From an uncultured Carnobacterium sp. (GTDB lineage: Bacteria; Bacillota; Bacilli; Lactobacillales; Aerococcaceae), in the NCBI GenBank assembly GCA_937967765.1, contig CALCML010000142.1:1-5340 (forward strand): 5,340 nucleotides of DNA. The letters are read 5' to 3'. The position numbers and the translations under genes were made by a program. Shown here piece after piece: positions 1 to 5,340 of the stretch. The number at the start of each line of letters is the position of its first letter. Position 1 is the stretch's first letter. The notes below the pieces were generated by a model. That model did not search any database. It was not told the DNA's origin and worked only from the letters and a program-made list of their open reading frames with translations.

Positions 1-106
1 TATGATTCTTTTTAATGGTTAATGTTGTTTCTGCAAGTAGAGTCTCATCTTCTAATATCGCTACAGAAAGAGCCTTACTCGAGGTATCAAATGCTAATAA
101 TTTCAT
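1..106 (-). CDS. tsaB: TsaB, tRNA threonylcarbamoyladenosine biosynthesis protein (N-terminal 35 codons only)
   Basis: The gene begins at the ATG at 106-104 and runs off the left edge. The visible protein starts MKLLAFDTSSKALSVAILED, which matches the N-terminal beta-hairpin and phosphate-1 loop (LAFDTSS..LSVAI) of the TsaB/YeaZ family. These are ASKHA-fold proteins that partner TsaD and TsaE to make the t6A modification at position 37 of ANN-decoding tRNAs in the cytoplasm. TsaB itself is a scaffold rather than the catalyst. The start is supported by a GAGGAG ribosome binding site at 112-117, five bases upstream, and by a TATAAT box at 132-137. In Firmicutes tsaB is often followed by rimI and tsaD; those would lie outside the window and cannot be checked. 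Only about 15% of a usual ~230-residue protein is visible, but the N-terminal motif is characteristic. Confidence 0.88.
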   Translation of the reverse strand, partial: MKLLAFDTSSKALSVAILEDETLLAETTLTIKKNH

Positions 107-127
107 CTTTTCTCCTCATTGTCTGCT

Positions 128-259
128 TCATATTATACTACAATTAGGCACTAAACGGTAGAGGAAGGTTTCTCTCCCTATTCCTTCTATAAAAGCCCTC
201 CCTTCTGCCATCAGATCCGCTTCCAACTTTACTTGTAAATGACTACTAATTGTACCGAA
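128..259 (-). other. Short open stretch of unknown nature upstream of tsaB
   Basis: The minus strand is open for 43 codons from just after a TGA at 262-260 to a TGA at 130-128. The only internal ATG is at 211-209 and would give 27 residues beginning MAEGRAFIEGIGRETFLYR. No convincing ribosome binding site precedes that ATG, and the end of the stretch overlaps the tsaB -10 box. Base composition is locally richer in G and C than the surrounding spacer. It may be the tail of a decayed gene or simply chance; I do not recognise the peptide. It shows no resemblance to the neighbouring lipoproteins. Confidence 0.15.
132..137 (-). promoter_or_regulatory. Probable tsaB promoter, -10 box
   Basis: The minus strand reads a perfect TATAAT here. 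It would start transcription near 125, giving a leader of about 20 bases that contains the ribosome binding site at 112-117. No good -35 box is seen: at 17-base spacing the hexamer is TACCGT. The -10 is therefore clear and the rest is weak. It lies well downstream of the L3 terminator, so tsaB needs a promoter in this gap. Confidence 0.55.
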
Positions 260-293
260 TCAGGGCAAGATGAAACAAGAGTGGAGTTTCAGA

Positions 294-331
294 ACATAGA
301 GAGATTTTTTACGATTACATGCAATCATTGT
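294..331 (-). repeat. Degenerate copy of the L2 promoter/leader region
   Basis: This 38-base segment aligns without gaps to 2582-2619, the -10 and leader region of the middle lipoprotein gene, with 30 of 38 positions identical. The -10 equivalent (332-327) reads CACAAT instead of TATAAT, and the preceding TG of the extended -10 has become GG, so promoter activity is probably weakened or gone. Homology fades before any ribosome binding site, and no lipoprotein coding sequence follows. It lies 52 bases beyond the L3 terminator, nearly the same spacing as between the L1 terminator and the L2 promoter (54 bases). Best read as a relic of a lost fourth array member. Confidence 0.6.
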
Positions 332-346
332 GCCCCAAATAAACAA

Positions 347-362
347 ATTATTTTAAAATAAT
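347..362. repeat. Perfect 16-bp AT-rich palindrome
   Basis: The sequence ATTATTTTAAAATAAT is its own reverse complement. It sits between the L3 terminator and the relic promoter, roughly where that promoter's -35 would fall, and is followed immediately (361-374) by a small dyad, ATCCT-4-AGGAT. It could be an operator half-site pair or cruciform, but AT-rich palindromes arise easily by chance in this base composition. Confidence 0.35.
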
Positions 363-383
363 CCTGGTAAGGATAGATCCAAT

Positions 384-414
384 AAAACCGGTCCTAAATG
401 AGGGTACCGGTTTT
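384..414 (-). terminator. Intrinsic terminator of lipoprotein gene L3
   Basis: The arms AAAACCGGT (minus strand 414-406) and ACCGGTTTT (392-384) pair perfectly over 9 bp. A further 3-bp CCT/AGG helix sits inside them after a 2-base bulge. The run of T continues into TTTTATT. The stem begins five bases after the L3 stop codon. Because the outer pairs are A-T on both sides, it could also stop transcription from the other direction. No plus-strand gene is seen that would need that. Confidence 0.85.
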
Positions 415-418
415 TCGA

Positions 419-1426
419 TTATTGATTTTTTTGAAATTTTACTTCATTCGCCTCAGTGGCTGACTTAGAGTGAATTTGAATGAGAGCAAGTAAATTGGTA
501 AGATCAATACTTGTTTTTCCATTTTCATCAACTTTAACAGCTAGATAATAAGGGCCACTAACGTAAAATTCTCCACTTCCTTCGACGCCAAACGATCCAT
601 CCCCTTTAAATTGTACAGTTGCTAAAGTGAAAATAGTTCTCATAATCAGGTTCTTATTATAATCTTGTCCAGATGATTTTTCTGTTTCTTCCTTAATTTT
701 GTTAAGGAAAGCCTGATTATTCTTTTGTTCTTTTGAATAATGAACTTGCGTATCTCCTTCCATGCTAGGAGCATTATACTTCAAGTACACCATATCGCCT
801 TCAACTTTATAATTGAGTAATTCATATGCACCTGCTTGAGCCAGTGAGTTCGTATAAATTTTTAGCTTCATTGGTCCGTAAACCTTAATTGGATAAGTGA
901 CACCATCTAATTCGGCGGTCGCATCGTTATTGAATGTTGGATGATTTTTAGTAATATCTTCAATCATATACTCGTTCCAAATTTTTTCATAGAGTTCCTT
1001 CTGATTGGATACTCCCGCAGCTTGGACTAAATCTCCAATATTTGATTGGTCTACATATACAGCATCTAATAATTTTAACGCAGCAAGGACTTTGCTATCT
1101 GTAATCTCACTCTTTGTTTTTTGCAGATTCCCAACTGCGTCTAATACTGACGCAGTCAACTTAATAACTCTCTTTCCTTCTATGTCATAAAATTCTCGTT
1201 TATAGTCTTTTAACCCTGCTCCTACTAAGTTCCAGTCGAATGCAGCACCTGGATTTTTGCTGTCAGTTTTATACTCGCTAATAGATGGTGTTTTCTTTTT
1301 TGTTGAAGATTTAGTTGTCTTTACTTGACTCGTTTCATTATCCGTCTTTGTTTTTGAGCAACCTGCTACTAATAGTGATAATAGCGCAGTACCTCCTAAT
1401 AAAAAGCGTTTTATTTCTTTCTTCAT
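419..1426 (-). CDS. Uncharacterised lipoprotein L3, third member of a tandem paralogous array
   Basis: A 335-residue predicted lipoprotein of unknown function. The signal peptide is MKKEIKRFLLGG followed by a hydrophobic core and lipobox LVAGC, with lipidation at C23, so the protein should be anchored on the outer face of the membrane. C23 is the only cysteine. A Ser/Thr/Lys-rich linker (about 24-50) leads to a helical-looking segment ending in IWNEYM (149-154). A strand-rich half follows with YGPMKLKI (183-190), YKVEGDMVYLKYNAP (206-220), KNNQAF (235-240), FKGDG (273-277) and LAVKVD (295-300). All these blocks recur in L1 and L2. The reading frame is open to an ATG at 1468, but I start at 1426. 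GAGGAG at 1433-1438 sits six bases ahead, the signal peptide then has exactly the length found in the paralogs, and the 14 extra residues fall in leader sequence resembling that of L1. It has its own promoter and terminator. Confidence 0.9.
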   Translation of the reverse strand: MKKEIKRFLLGGTALLSLLVAGCSKTKTDNETSQVKTTKSSTKKKTPSISEYKTDSKNPGAAFDWNLVGAGLKDYKREFYDIEGKRVIKLTASVLDAVGNLQKTKSEITDSKVLAALKLLDAVYVDQSNIGDLVQAAGVSNQKELYEKIWNEYMIEDITKNHPTFNNDATAELDGVTYPIKVYGPMKLKIYTNSLAQAGAYELLNYKVEGDMVYLKYNAPSMEGDTQVHYSKEQKNNQAFLNKIKEETEKSSGQDYNKNLIMRTIFTLATVQFKGDGSFGVEGSGEFYVSGPYYLAVKVDENGKTSIDLTNLLALIQIHSKSATEANEVKFQKNQ

Positions 1427-1432
1427 AAACTT

Positions 1433-1438
1433 CTCCTC
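1433..1438 (-). promoter_or_regulatory. Ribosome binding site deciding the L3 start
   Basis: GAGGAG on the minus strand with a six-base spacer to the ATG at 1426-1424. It supports this start over the in-frame ATG at 1468, which would add 14 charged residues ahead of the signal peptide. Confidence 0.85.
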
Positions 1439-1486
1439 TTTTTCTTTATAACTTGTGTACTTCATCACAATGTAGAATATAATTTC

Positions 1487-1515
1487 ATTGTAACATATTG
1501 TTTCCCCTTTTACAA
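1487..1515 (-). promoter_or_regulatory. L3 promoter with extended -10
   Basis: On the minus strand, TTGTAA (1515-1510) is followed by a 17-base spacer and TACAAT (1492-1487), with TGT directly before the -10, which makes it an extended -10. Transcription should begin near 1480, giving a leader of roughly 54 bases. The inverted repeat ACAATG-13-CATTGT (1491-1467) starts inside the -10 and spans the start site, so it is a possible operator. Confidence 0.7.
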
Positions 1516-1531
1516 CATTTCCTCCAAGTAT

Positions 1532-1559
1532 AAAAAAGCCCCACTATTGTAGGAGCTTT
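1532..1559 (-). terminator. Intrinsic terminator of lipoprotein gene L2
   Basis: AAAGCTCC (1559-1552) pairs with GGGGCTTT (1542-1535), 8 bp with one G-U pair. A short AC/GT helix can close an AATA loop inside it. The stem is followed by TTTTTTATA and begins 13 bases after the L2 stop codon. Confidence 0.85.
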
Positions 1560-1572
1560 ATGATCATTTTTC

Positions 1573-2562
1573 TTATTCAAATTTTGCTTTATTAGCTTCA
1601 TTTGCTGGCTTCAAATCGATTTGTAGAAGGTTCACCAAGTTCTTATCATCAATAGTTGCATTACCTTTATCGTCTACCTTAATCGCTAAATAGTGATTGT
1701 TTTTATCGTAATAATCCATTCCTTCTAAGTTGACATAGCCATCTCCTCTAAATCCAACGGCTGCTAATCGGTAAATAAATTTATACAAGAGCGCTTTTGT
1801 AAAGTCTGTTTGTCCGACTTTTTGTGCATCTTGAAGCATCCCCTCAAAGAACGCTTTATTATTTGTTTGATAGCTTGCTTGTACTTCATATTGGTAAGTG
1901 TCAACACGTGGTGCTTTTAATTTCAAGTATACTGTATCACCTTCCACTTTATAATCTTCAAGCGTATAGGCCGCAGCTCTTCCTAAGGCATTCGTATTTA
2001 CCTTTAAGTACATTGGGCCGTAGACTTTAATTGGATACTTCACTCCTTGATACTCCACTTCCCCATCATTTGTAAATGTTGGGCGTACTTCCTTCAAGAA
2101 GTTCACCATGTAATCATTCCAAATACGCGTAAAAAATTCTTCTTGGCTTGAAGTTCCTGTTGCTTTTAGAAGCACATCAAAGTTTTCTTGGTTCACAAAT
2201 ACTGCATCCACGAGTTTTAACGCTGCTTGAACTTTTGTATCAGTGATGCTCTTTTTCTTTTCATTCAAGGCTTCTACTGCTTTTTCCACACCGTCCAGTT
2301 TTTTAGTCACTGTTTTACCACTATTCGTTTCGACAAAAGTTTGTTCATATTTCGTCATTGGTGCGACTTTTGCGTTCCAGTCAAATGAGGCTGCTGGATT
2401 TTTGCTATCTTTCGACTTTTCGACTACTGCTTGAGTAGTCGTTGTTGCTTCTGTTGTTTCCTTTGTTGATTCTGATGTCGATTTAGATTGAGAACATCCT
2501 GCCACTACTAGTGATAGAACGGCTACACTCCCTGCTAAAAATCGTTTCGTTTCTTTTTTCAT
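1573..2562 (-). CDS. Uncharacterised lipoprotein L2, middle member of a tandem paralogous array
   Basis: A 329-residue predicted lipoprotein, family not recognised. The signal peptide MKKETKRFLAG plus hydrophobic core ends in VVAGC with lipidation at C23, the only cysteine. The linker (about 24-48) is very rich in Thr, Ser and Glu. The folded part carries the array's shared blocks: ALKLVDAVFVNQ (114-125), IWNDYM (147-152), YGPMYLKV (181-188), YKVEGDTVYLKLKAP (204-218), TNNKAFF (233-239), FRGDG (271-275) and LAIKVD (292-297). It is the most divergent of the three. In the 43-residue block ending in IWN.[YF]M it matches L1 at 27 positions and L3 at 24, against 32 between L1 and L3. The start has GAGAGGAGT at 2568-2576, five bases ahead. 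It has its own promoter and terminator. A surface or binding role is possible but nothing shows a ligand. Confidence 0.92.
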   Translation of the reverse strand: MKKETKRFLAGSVAVLSLVVAGCSQSKSTSESTKETTEATTTTQAVVEKSKDSKNPAASFDWNAKVAPMTKYEQTFVETNSGKTVTKKLDGVEKAVEALNEKKKSITDTKVQAALKLVDAVFVNQENFDVLLKATGTSSQEEFFTRIWNDYMVNFLKEVRPTFTNDGEVEYQGVKYPIKVYGPMYLKVNTNALGRAAAYTLEDYKVEGDTVYLKLKAPRVDTYQYEVQASYQTNNKAFFEGMLQDAQKVGQTDFTKALLYKFIYRLAAVGFRGDGYVNLEGMDYYDKNNHYLAIKVDDKGNATIDDKNLVNLLQIDLKPANEANKAKFE

Positions 2563-2614
2563 AAATGACTCCTCTCATCTCATATAGAGAATGTTTTCAC
2601 GATTAATTGCAATT

Positions 2615-2641
2615 ATTATATCACAATTCTTTGAGCTTCAA
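2615..2641 (-). promoter_or_regulatory. L2 promoter, extended -10
   Basis: The minus strand has TGATATAAT (2623-2615), a perfect extended -10. No good -35 stands at 17 bases; TTGAAG (2641-2636) lies at a short 15-base spacing. Extended -10 promoters tolerate a weak -35. The start would be near 2608, with a leader of about 46 bases. Positions 2619-2582 of this region are the parent sequence of the relic at 331-294. Confidence 0.65.
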
Positions 2642-2673
2642 AATATTTTTTGTTATCCCTCGAGTACAACAAT

Positions 2674-2702
2674 AAAACCAGCCACTAATTAGGTAGCTGG
2701 CT
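2674..2702 (-). terminator. Intrinsic terminator of lipoprotein gene L1
   Basis: AGCCAGCTAC (2702-2693) pairs with GTGGCTGGTT (2685-2676) over 10 bp including two G-U pairs, loop CTAATTA, then TTTTATT. The stem begins 12 bases after the L1 stop codon. The 3' end, GGTTTTATTG (2679-2670), is identical over ten bases to the end of the L3 terminator (389-380). Confidence 0.85.
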
Positions 2703-2714
2703 AACATGACATTG

Positions 2715-3746
2715 TTAACGTGTTGACTTGAATCGGGATTTATTTGCCTCGAATGCTTTATCTGCATGAATTTGTAATAAAGCTACTAAATTATCCATAT
2801 CTATGCTCTTGTTCCCATTATCATCTACTTTAATCGCTACAATATATCTGCTTGAGTCTAAATATTCTTTATCACCTTTTGTGCCAAAGGAACCATCTCC
2901 TTTAAATTCCAAAGATCCTAAACTATATAAAAATCTCAATAATAAATTTTTACTATAATCTGTTTTCACAATTTTTGCAGACAATTCCTTGAGGGCATCA
3001 AAGAAGGCTTGATTATTCGTTTGATGCTTGATTAATAGATTCTCTACTCCTTCATCCTTAATTGGCGCTCTATACTTGATGTACACCGTATCTCCCTCTA
3101 CACCATAACTTTCTAAGGTATAAGCACCAGCCTGTCCCAGCGAATTCACATCAACTTTTAGCTTCATTGGACCATAGTCCTTAATTGCATAGGTGATACC
3201 CGCATATTCATACGTAGCATCATTAGTAAATTCTGGTCTAGCTGATTTGAGGAACGATACCATAAAATCATTCCAAATCTTTGTATAAAGTTCCTTTTGA
3301 CTCGATACTCCTGCAGCCTTTAAGAGCTCTCCAATATTTCCCTGGTCTATAAATACAGCATCTAGTAATTTCAATGCTTCAAGAACTTTTGGCTCAGTGA
3401 TTTTACTCTTCGTATCTTGCAGTGTCAAAACTGCATTTGCTAGAGAGTACGATTTTTCTTTTACTCTATTTCCATTAGTATCAATGTATTCTTTTTCAGA
3501 ATTCTTTAATGGGGCTACCGTTGCTTCCCAGTTAAATGTTTCAGATGGCTGTGTACCGTCTGTTTTATAATTGCTGACATCTTGTGCTGCCGCTTGTGTC
3601 GTCACTTGAGTGGTCTCTTCTGTTGAAGCTTCAGCAGTTGTAACTTGTGTCGTTTTACTATCTTTTTTTTCAGTAGAGCACCCTGCTACTACCAATGACA
3701 ATAGTGCTACACTTCCTAGTAAAAAACGTTTCGTTTCTTTATTCAT
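2715..3746 (-). CDS. Uncharacterised lipoprotein L1, first member of a tandem paralogous array
   Basis: A 343-residue predicted lipoprotein, family not recognised. The signal peptide MNKETKRFLLGS plus hydrophobic core ends in VVAGC, lipidated at C23; there is no other cysteine. A long Thr/Ala/Glu/Gln-rich linker (about 24-58) follows, the longest of the three and the main cause of the length difference. Shared blocks are ALKLLDAVFIDQGNIG (124-139), IWNDFM (157-162), YGPMKLKV (191-198), YGVEGDTVYIKYRAP (214-228), TNNQAFF (243-249), FKGDGSFG (281-288), VAIKVD (303-308) and NLVALLQI (319-326). FKGDGSFG is shared exactly with L3, its closest paralog. The start at 3746 has GAGGGG at 3755-3760 upstream. 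An eight-A run in codons 26-28, just past the lipobox, is a possible slippage site. The gene follows the phosphoglucomutase terminator and has its own promoter, so it is not co-transcribed with it. Confidence 0.92.
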   Translation of the reverse strand: MNKETKRFLLGSVALLSLVVAGCSTEKKDSKTTQVTTAEASTEETTQVTTQAAAQDVSNYKTDGTQPSETFNWEATVAPLKNSEKEYIDTNGNRVKEKSYSLANAVLTLQDTKSKITEPKVLEALKLLDAVFIDQGNIGELLKAAGVSSQKELYTKIWNDFMVSFLKSARPEFTNDATYEYAGITYAIKDYGPMKLKVDVNSLGQAGAYTLESYGVEGDTVYIKYRAPIKDEGVENLLIKHQTNNQAFFDALKELSAKIVKTDYSKNLLLRFLYSLGSLEFKGDGSFGTKGDKEYLDSSRYIVAIKVDDNGNKSIDMDNLVALLQIHADKAFEANKSRFKSTR

Positions 3747-3796
3747 TGTCTTTCCCCTCTTACTTTGAAAAATAGTGTGCGTTCAATTAACATTTG

Positions 3797-3812
3797 TAAT
3801 ATAAATATATTA
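3797..3812. repeat. Inverted repeat at the L1 promoter
   Basis: On the minus strand TAATATA-TT-TATATTA (3812-3797) gives perfect 7-bp arms. It overlaps the last four bases of the -10 box and covers the expected start site. It is a candidate operator, but a purely A/T palindrome could be chance. Confidence 0.3.
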
Positions 3813-3837
3813 TATCATTTTATTTCCTCATTAGCAA
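3809..3837 (-). promoter_or_regulatory. L1 promoter with extended -10
   Basis: On the minus strand TTGCTA (3837-3832), a 17-base spacer and TATAAT (3814-3809) preceded by TGA (3817-3815). Start expected near 3802, leader about 56 bases. The first 20 bases from the TG (3817-3798) match the L3 promoter region (1495-1476) at 15 positions. Confidence 0.75.
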
Positions 3838-3857
3838 TATTTAATGCGAAACTAAAA

Positions 3858-3883
3858 GAGCCACTCACAATCGTAAGTGACTC
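3858..3883 (-). terminator. Intrinsic terminator of the phosphoglucomutase gene
   Basis: GAGTCACTTAC (3883-3873) pairs with GTGAGTGGCTC (3868-3858) over 11 bp with two G-U pairs and a GATT loop, followed by TTTTAGTTT. The stem begins six bases after the stop codon, so the phosphoglucomutase transcript ends before the lipoprotein array. Confidence 0.88.
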
Positions 3884-3889
3884 ATTTCA

Positions 3890-5340
3890 TTAATTTTGTA
3901 ATTTTTCTAAGTCGGCTTGTAAGGCTGCAACTTTTTCTTTTGCAGCTTCTTCGCTATCCGCTTTAGCACCGATGTAGAACTTGATTTTTGGTTCTGTACC
4001 ACTTGGGCGAACCGCAATCCAAGATCCATCTTCTAAGATGTATTTCAATACGTTAGAAGTTGGAAGTCCGATTTCAGAAACGACACCATTCGCATCTTTT
4101 TGTTCATTTACTGCGAAGTCCTGTGCTAAAGCTACTTTTAATCCTCCAAAGCTTGTTGGAACAGAAGCGCGTAAACCGTCAAGTAATGCTTTAATTTTTT
4201 GTGGGCCTTCTAAACCAGCTACTGTTACAGAAATTGTTTTTTCTAAGAAGTAACCGTGTTTTGCGTATAATGCTTGAAGTCCGTCGTATAAAGTCTTGCC
4301 TTCGTTCTTGAAGTGAGCCGCTACTTCTGTAAGTAATAACACTGCTTGAACCGCGTCTTTATCACGTACAAATGATTTAACTAGGTATCCGTAGCTTTCT
4401 TCGAAACCGAACATGAAAGTATGCTCTCCAGTTTCTTCGTCGTGTTGAATTTGTTCTGCGATAAATTTGAATCCTGTTAATACATTCATCATTTCAGCGC
4501 CATAGCTTTTAGCCACAGCTGTTGGAAGTTCACTACTTACGATTGATTTCACGACAAGCGCGTTACTTGGAAGTGTTCCTGCTTGTTGATGAGCATATAA
4601 TAAGTAATCGACTAAGATAGCCGCGATTTGGTTCCCTGTAATCACTTGGTAGCTTCCATCTGGTAAACGTACTGCAGCACCCATACGGTCCGCATCAGGG
4701 TCAGTCGCTAATAATACATCAGCGCCTACTTTTTTCCCTAATTCTACCGCATATTCAAATGCGCCAGCTTCTTCAGGGTTTGGAGATTTAACTGTTGAGA
4801 AATCTCCATCTGGCACTGCTTGTTCTTCAACAACGTGCAATCCTTTGAAGTTTGCTTGTTCTAATGCTTTTTCTACAAGCATTAAACCAGTTCCGTGTAA
4901 TGGTGTATAAACAACTGATAATCCTTCCACATCACTAAGAAGTTTTGGATTTACAGAGACTGTTTTAATTTCTTTCAAGTACGCATCATCCACGTCTTTT
5001 CCGATAATCGTTACCAGTCCTGATGCTTCTAATGCTTCATCATTTAACACTTTAAGTTCAAGCGGATTAGCCACTTGGCGCACATATGCCGTTAAAGCAT
5101 CCGCATCTTTTGGAGGCATTTGACCGCCGTCTTCACCATATACTTTATATCCGTTGTAAGCTGCTGGGTTATGACTCGCTGTAATCATAATTCCGGCAAA
5201 TGTATGCAAGTGACGTACCGCAAATGATAATTCTGGTGTTGGACGTAAGCTTTCAAATACATATGACTTAATCCCGTGAGTTGCTAAAGTACGTGCAGAC
5301 TCCATTGCGAATTCTGGTGAAAAATGACGTGAATCGTAAG
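3890..5340 (-). CDS. pgcA: Alpha-phosphoglucomutase (phospho-sugar mutase, PgcA type), N-terminus missing
   Basis: Interconverts glucose 1-phosphate and glucose 6-phosphate in the cytoplasm, feeding UDP-glucose and cell-envelope glycolipid/polysaccharide synthesis. 483 codons are visible. The frame continues without a stop past the first visible ATG (5305) to the window edge, reading YDSRHFSPEFAM, which is normal for the family, so the true start is off the right side. Against about 575-580 residues for PgcA, roughly 95 are missing. Numbering from the first complete codon: the phosphoserine loop TASHNP has its catalytic Ser at residue 55 (codon 5176-5174), the Mg-binding loop DPDADR is at 213-218, the sugar-binding loop GFEESYGYL at 311-319, and the phosphate-binding loop RPSGTEPKIKFYI at 444-456. 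The GFEES form fits the PGM2/PgcA-like subgroup rather than PMM/PGM proteins, which have GEMSGH. Nothing looks broken. A phosphomannomutase or phosphopentomutase activity cannot be fully excluded. Confidence 0.93.
   Translation of the reverse strand, partial: YDSRHFSPEFAMESARTLATHGIKSYVFESLRPTPELSFAVRHLHTFAGIMITASHNPAAYNGYKVYGEDGGQMPPKDADALTAYVRQVANPLELKVLNDEALEASGLVTIIGKDVDDAYLKEIKTVSVNPKLLSDVEGLSVVYTPLHGTGLMLVEKALEQANFKGLHVVEEQAVPDGDFSTVKSPNPEEAGAFEYAVELGKKVGADVLLATDPDADRMGAAVRLPDGSYQVITGNQIAAILVDYLLYAHQQAGTLPSNALVVKSIVSSELPTAVAKSYGAEMMNVLTGFKFIAEQIQHDEETGEHTFMFGFEESYGYLVKSFVRDKDAVQAVLLLTEVAAHFKNEGKTLYDGLQALYAKHGYFLEKTISVTVAGLEGPQKIKALLDGLRASVPTSFGGLKVALAQDFAVNEQKDANGVVSEIGLPTSNVLKYILEDGSWIAVRPSGTEPKIKFYIGAKADSEEAAKEKVAALQADLEKLQN

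Noticed and set aside
1005..1190. Plus-strand open frame of 61 codons
   Set aside because: Lies wholly inside L3 on the opposite strand, has no ribosome binding site or family features, and is a shadow of the real gene.
1427..1468. Longer L3 start at 1468 adding 14 residues before the signal peptide
   Set aside because: The ATG at 1426 has a well-placed GAGGAG and gives a signal peptide of the same length as both paralogs. The extra residues are charged, spoil the signal peptide, and come from leader sequence similar to that of L1.
1824..2434. Plus-strand open frames at 1824-2030 and 2243-2434
   Set aside because: Both are antisense shadows of L2, with no start signals and composition explained by reverse-complemented lipoprotein codons.
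419..3746. The array as a defence or toxin-antitoxin system
   Set aside because: All three proteins are secreted lipoproteins of the same family, with no nuclease, NTPase, helix-turn-helix or toxin motif and no partner gene, so nothing supports such a system.
3981..4253. Plus-strand open frame of 90 codons
   Set aside because: Antisense to the conserved C-terminal part of phosphoglucomutase; no promoter or ribosome binding site of its own.
5303..5305. ATG at 5305 as the start of the phosphoglucomutase
   Set aside because: The same frame stays open to the window edge and encodes family-typical residues (YDSRHFSPEF). Starting at 5305 would cut into the first domain just ahead of the catalytic loop.
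1..5340. CRISPR array, insertion sequence, tRNA or rRNA gene
   Set aside because: No regularly spaced direct repeats, transposase-like frame, terminal inverted repeats or cloverleaf-like sequence were seen on either strand. The only repeats are the paralogous genes and their flanks.

Overview
The window is a low-GC, Gram-positive-type stretch with every recognisable gene on the minus strand. Lipoprotein signal peptides ending in an AGC lipobox, GAGGAG-type ribosome binding sites, sigma-A-like promoters (several with a TGn extended -10) and short intrinsic terminators all point to the Firmicutes. My best guess is Lactobacillales, perhaps a Carnobacteriaceae-like organism. That placement rests on general appearance and cannot be fixed from the sequence alone.

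Layout in the direction of transcription (right to left). (1) 5340-3890: most of an alpha-phosphoglucomutase of the PgcA type, with its N-terminus outside the window, closed by a terminator at 3858-3883. (2) 3746-419: three tandem paralogous lipoproteins of 343, 329 and 335 residues, here called L1 (3746-2715), L2 (2562-1573) and L3 (1426-419). Each has its own promoter, its own ribosome binding site and its own terminator, so they read as three separate transcription units. I do not recognise the protein family; each mature protein has a single cysteine, the one that is lipidated. (3) 418-107: a 312-base intergenic region holding the L3 terminator, an AT-rich palindrome, a degenerate copy of the L2 promoter and leader (294-331), a short unexplained open stretch, and the tsaB promoter. 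(4) 106-1: the first 35 codons of tsaB, a tRNA t6A-modification gene.

The main observation concerns the history of the lipoprotein array. L1 and L3 are the closest pair, and their promoter/leader regions also resemble each other. The gap downstream of L3 resembles, at collinear positions, the gap between L1 and L2: the same terminator 3' end, then about 53 bases later the L2-type promoter and leader. The simplest reading is that an L1-L2 pair was duplicated as a unit and the coding part of the fourth gene was later lost, leaving its promoter/leader beside tsaB.

phosphoglucomutase and tsaB are housekeeping genes that flank the array and give no clear functional link to it. The lipoproteins are expected on the outer face of the cytoplasmic membrane. 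Their role is unknown.
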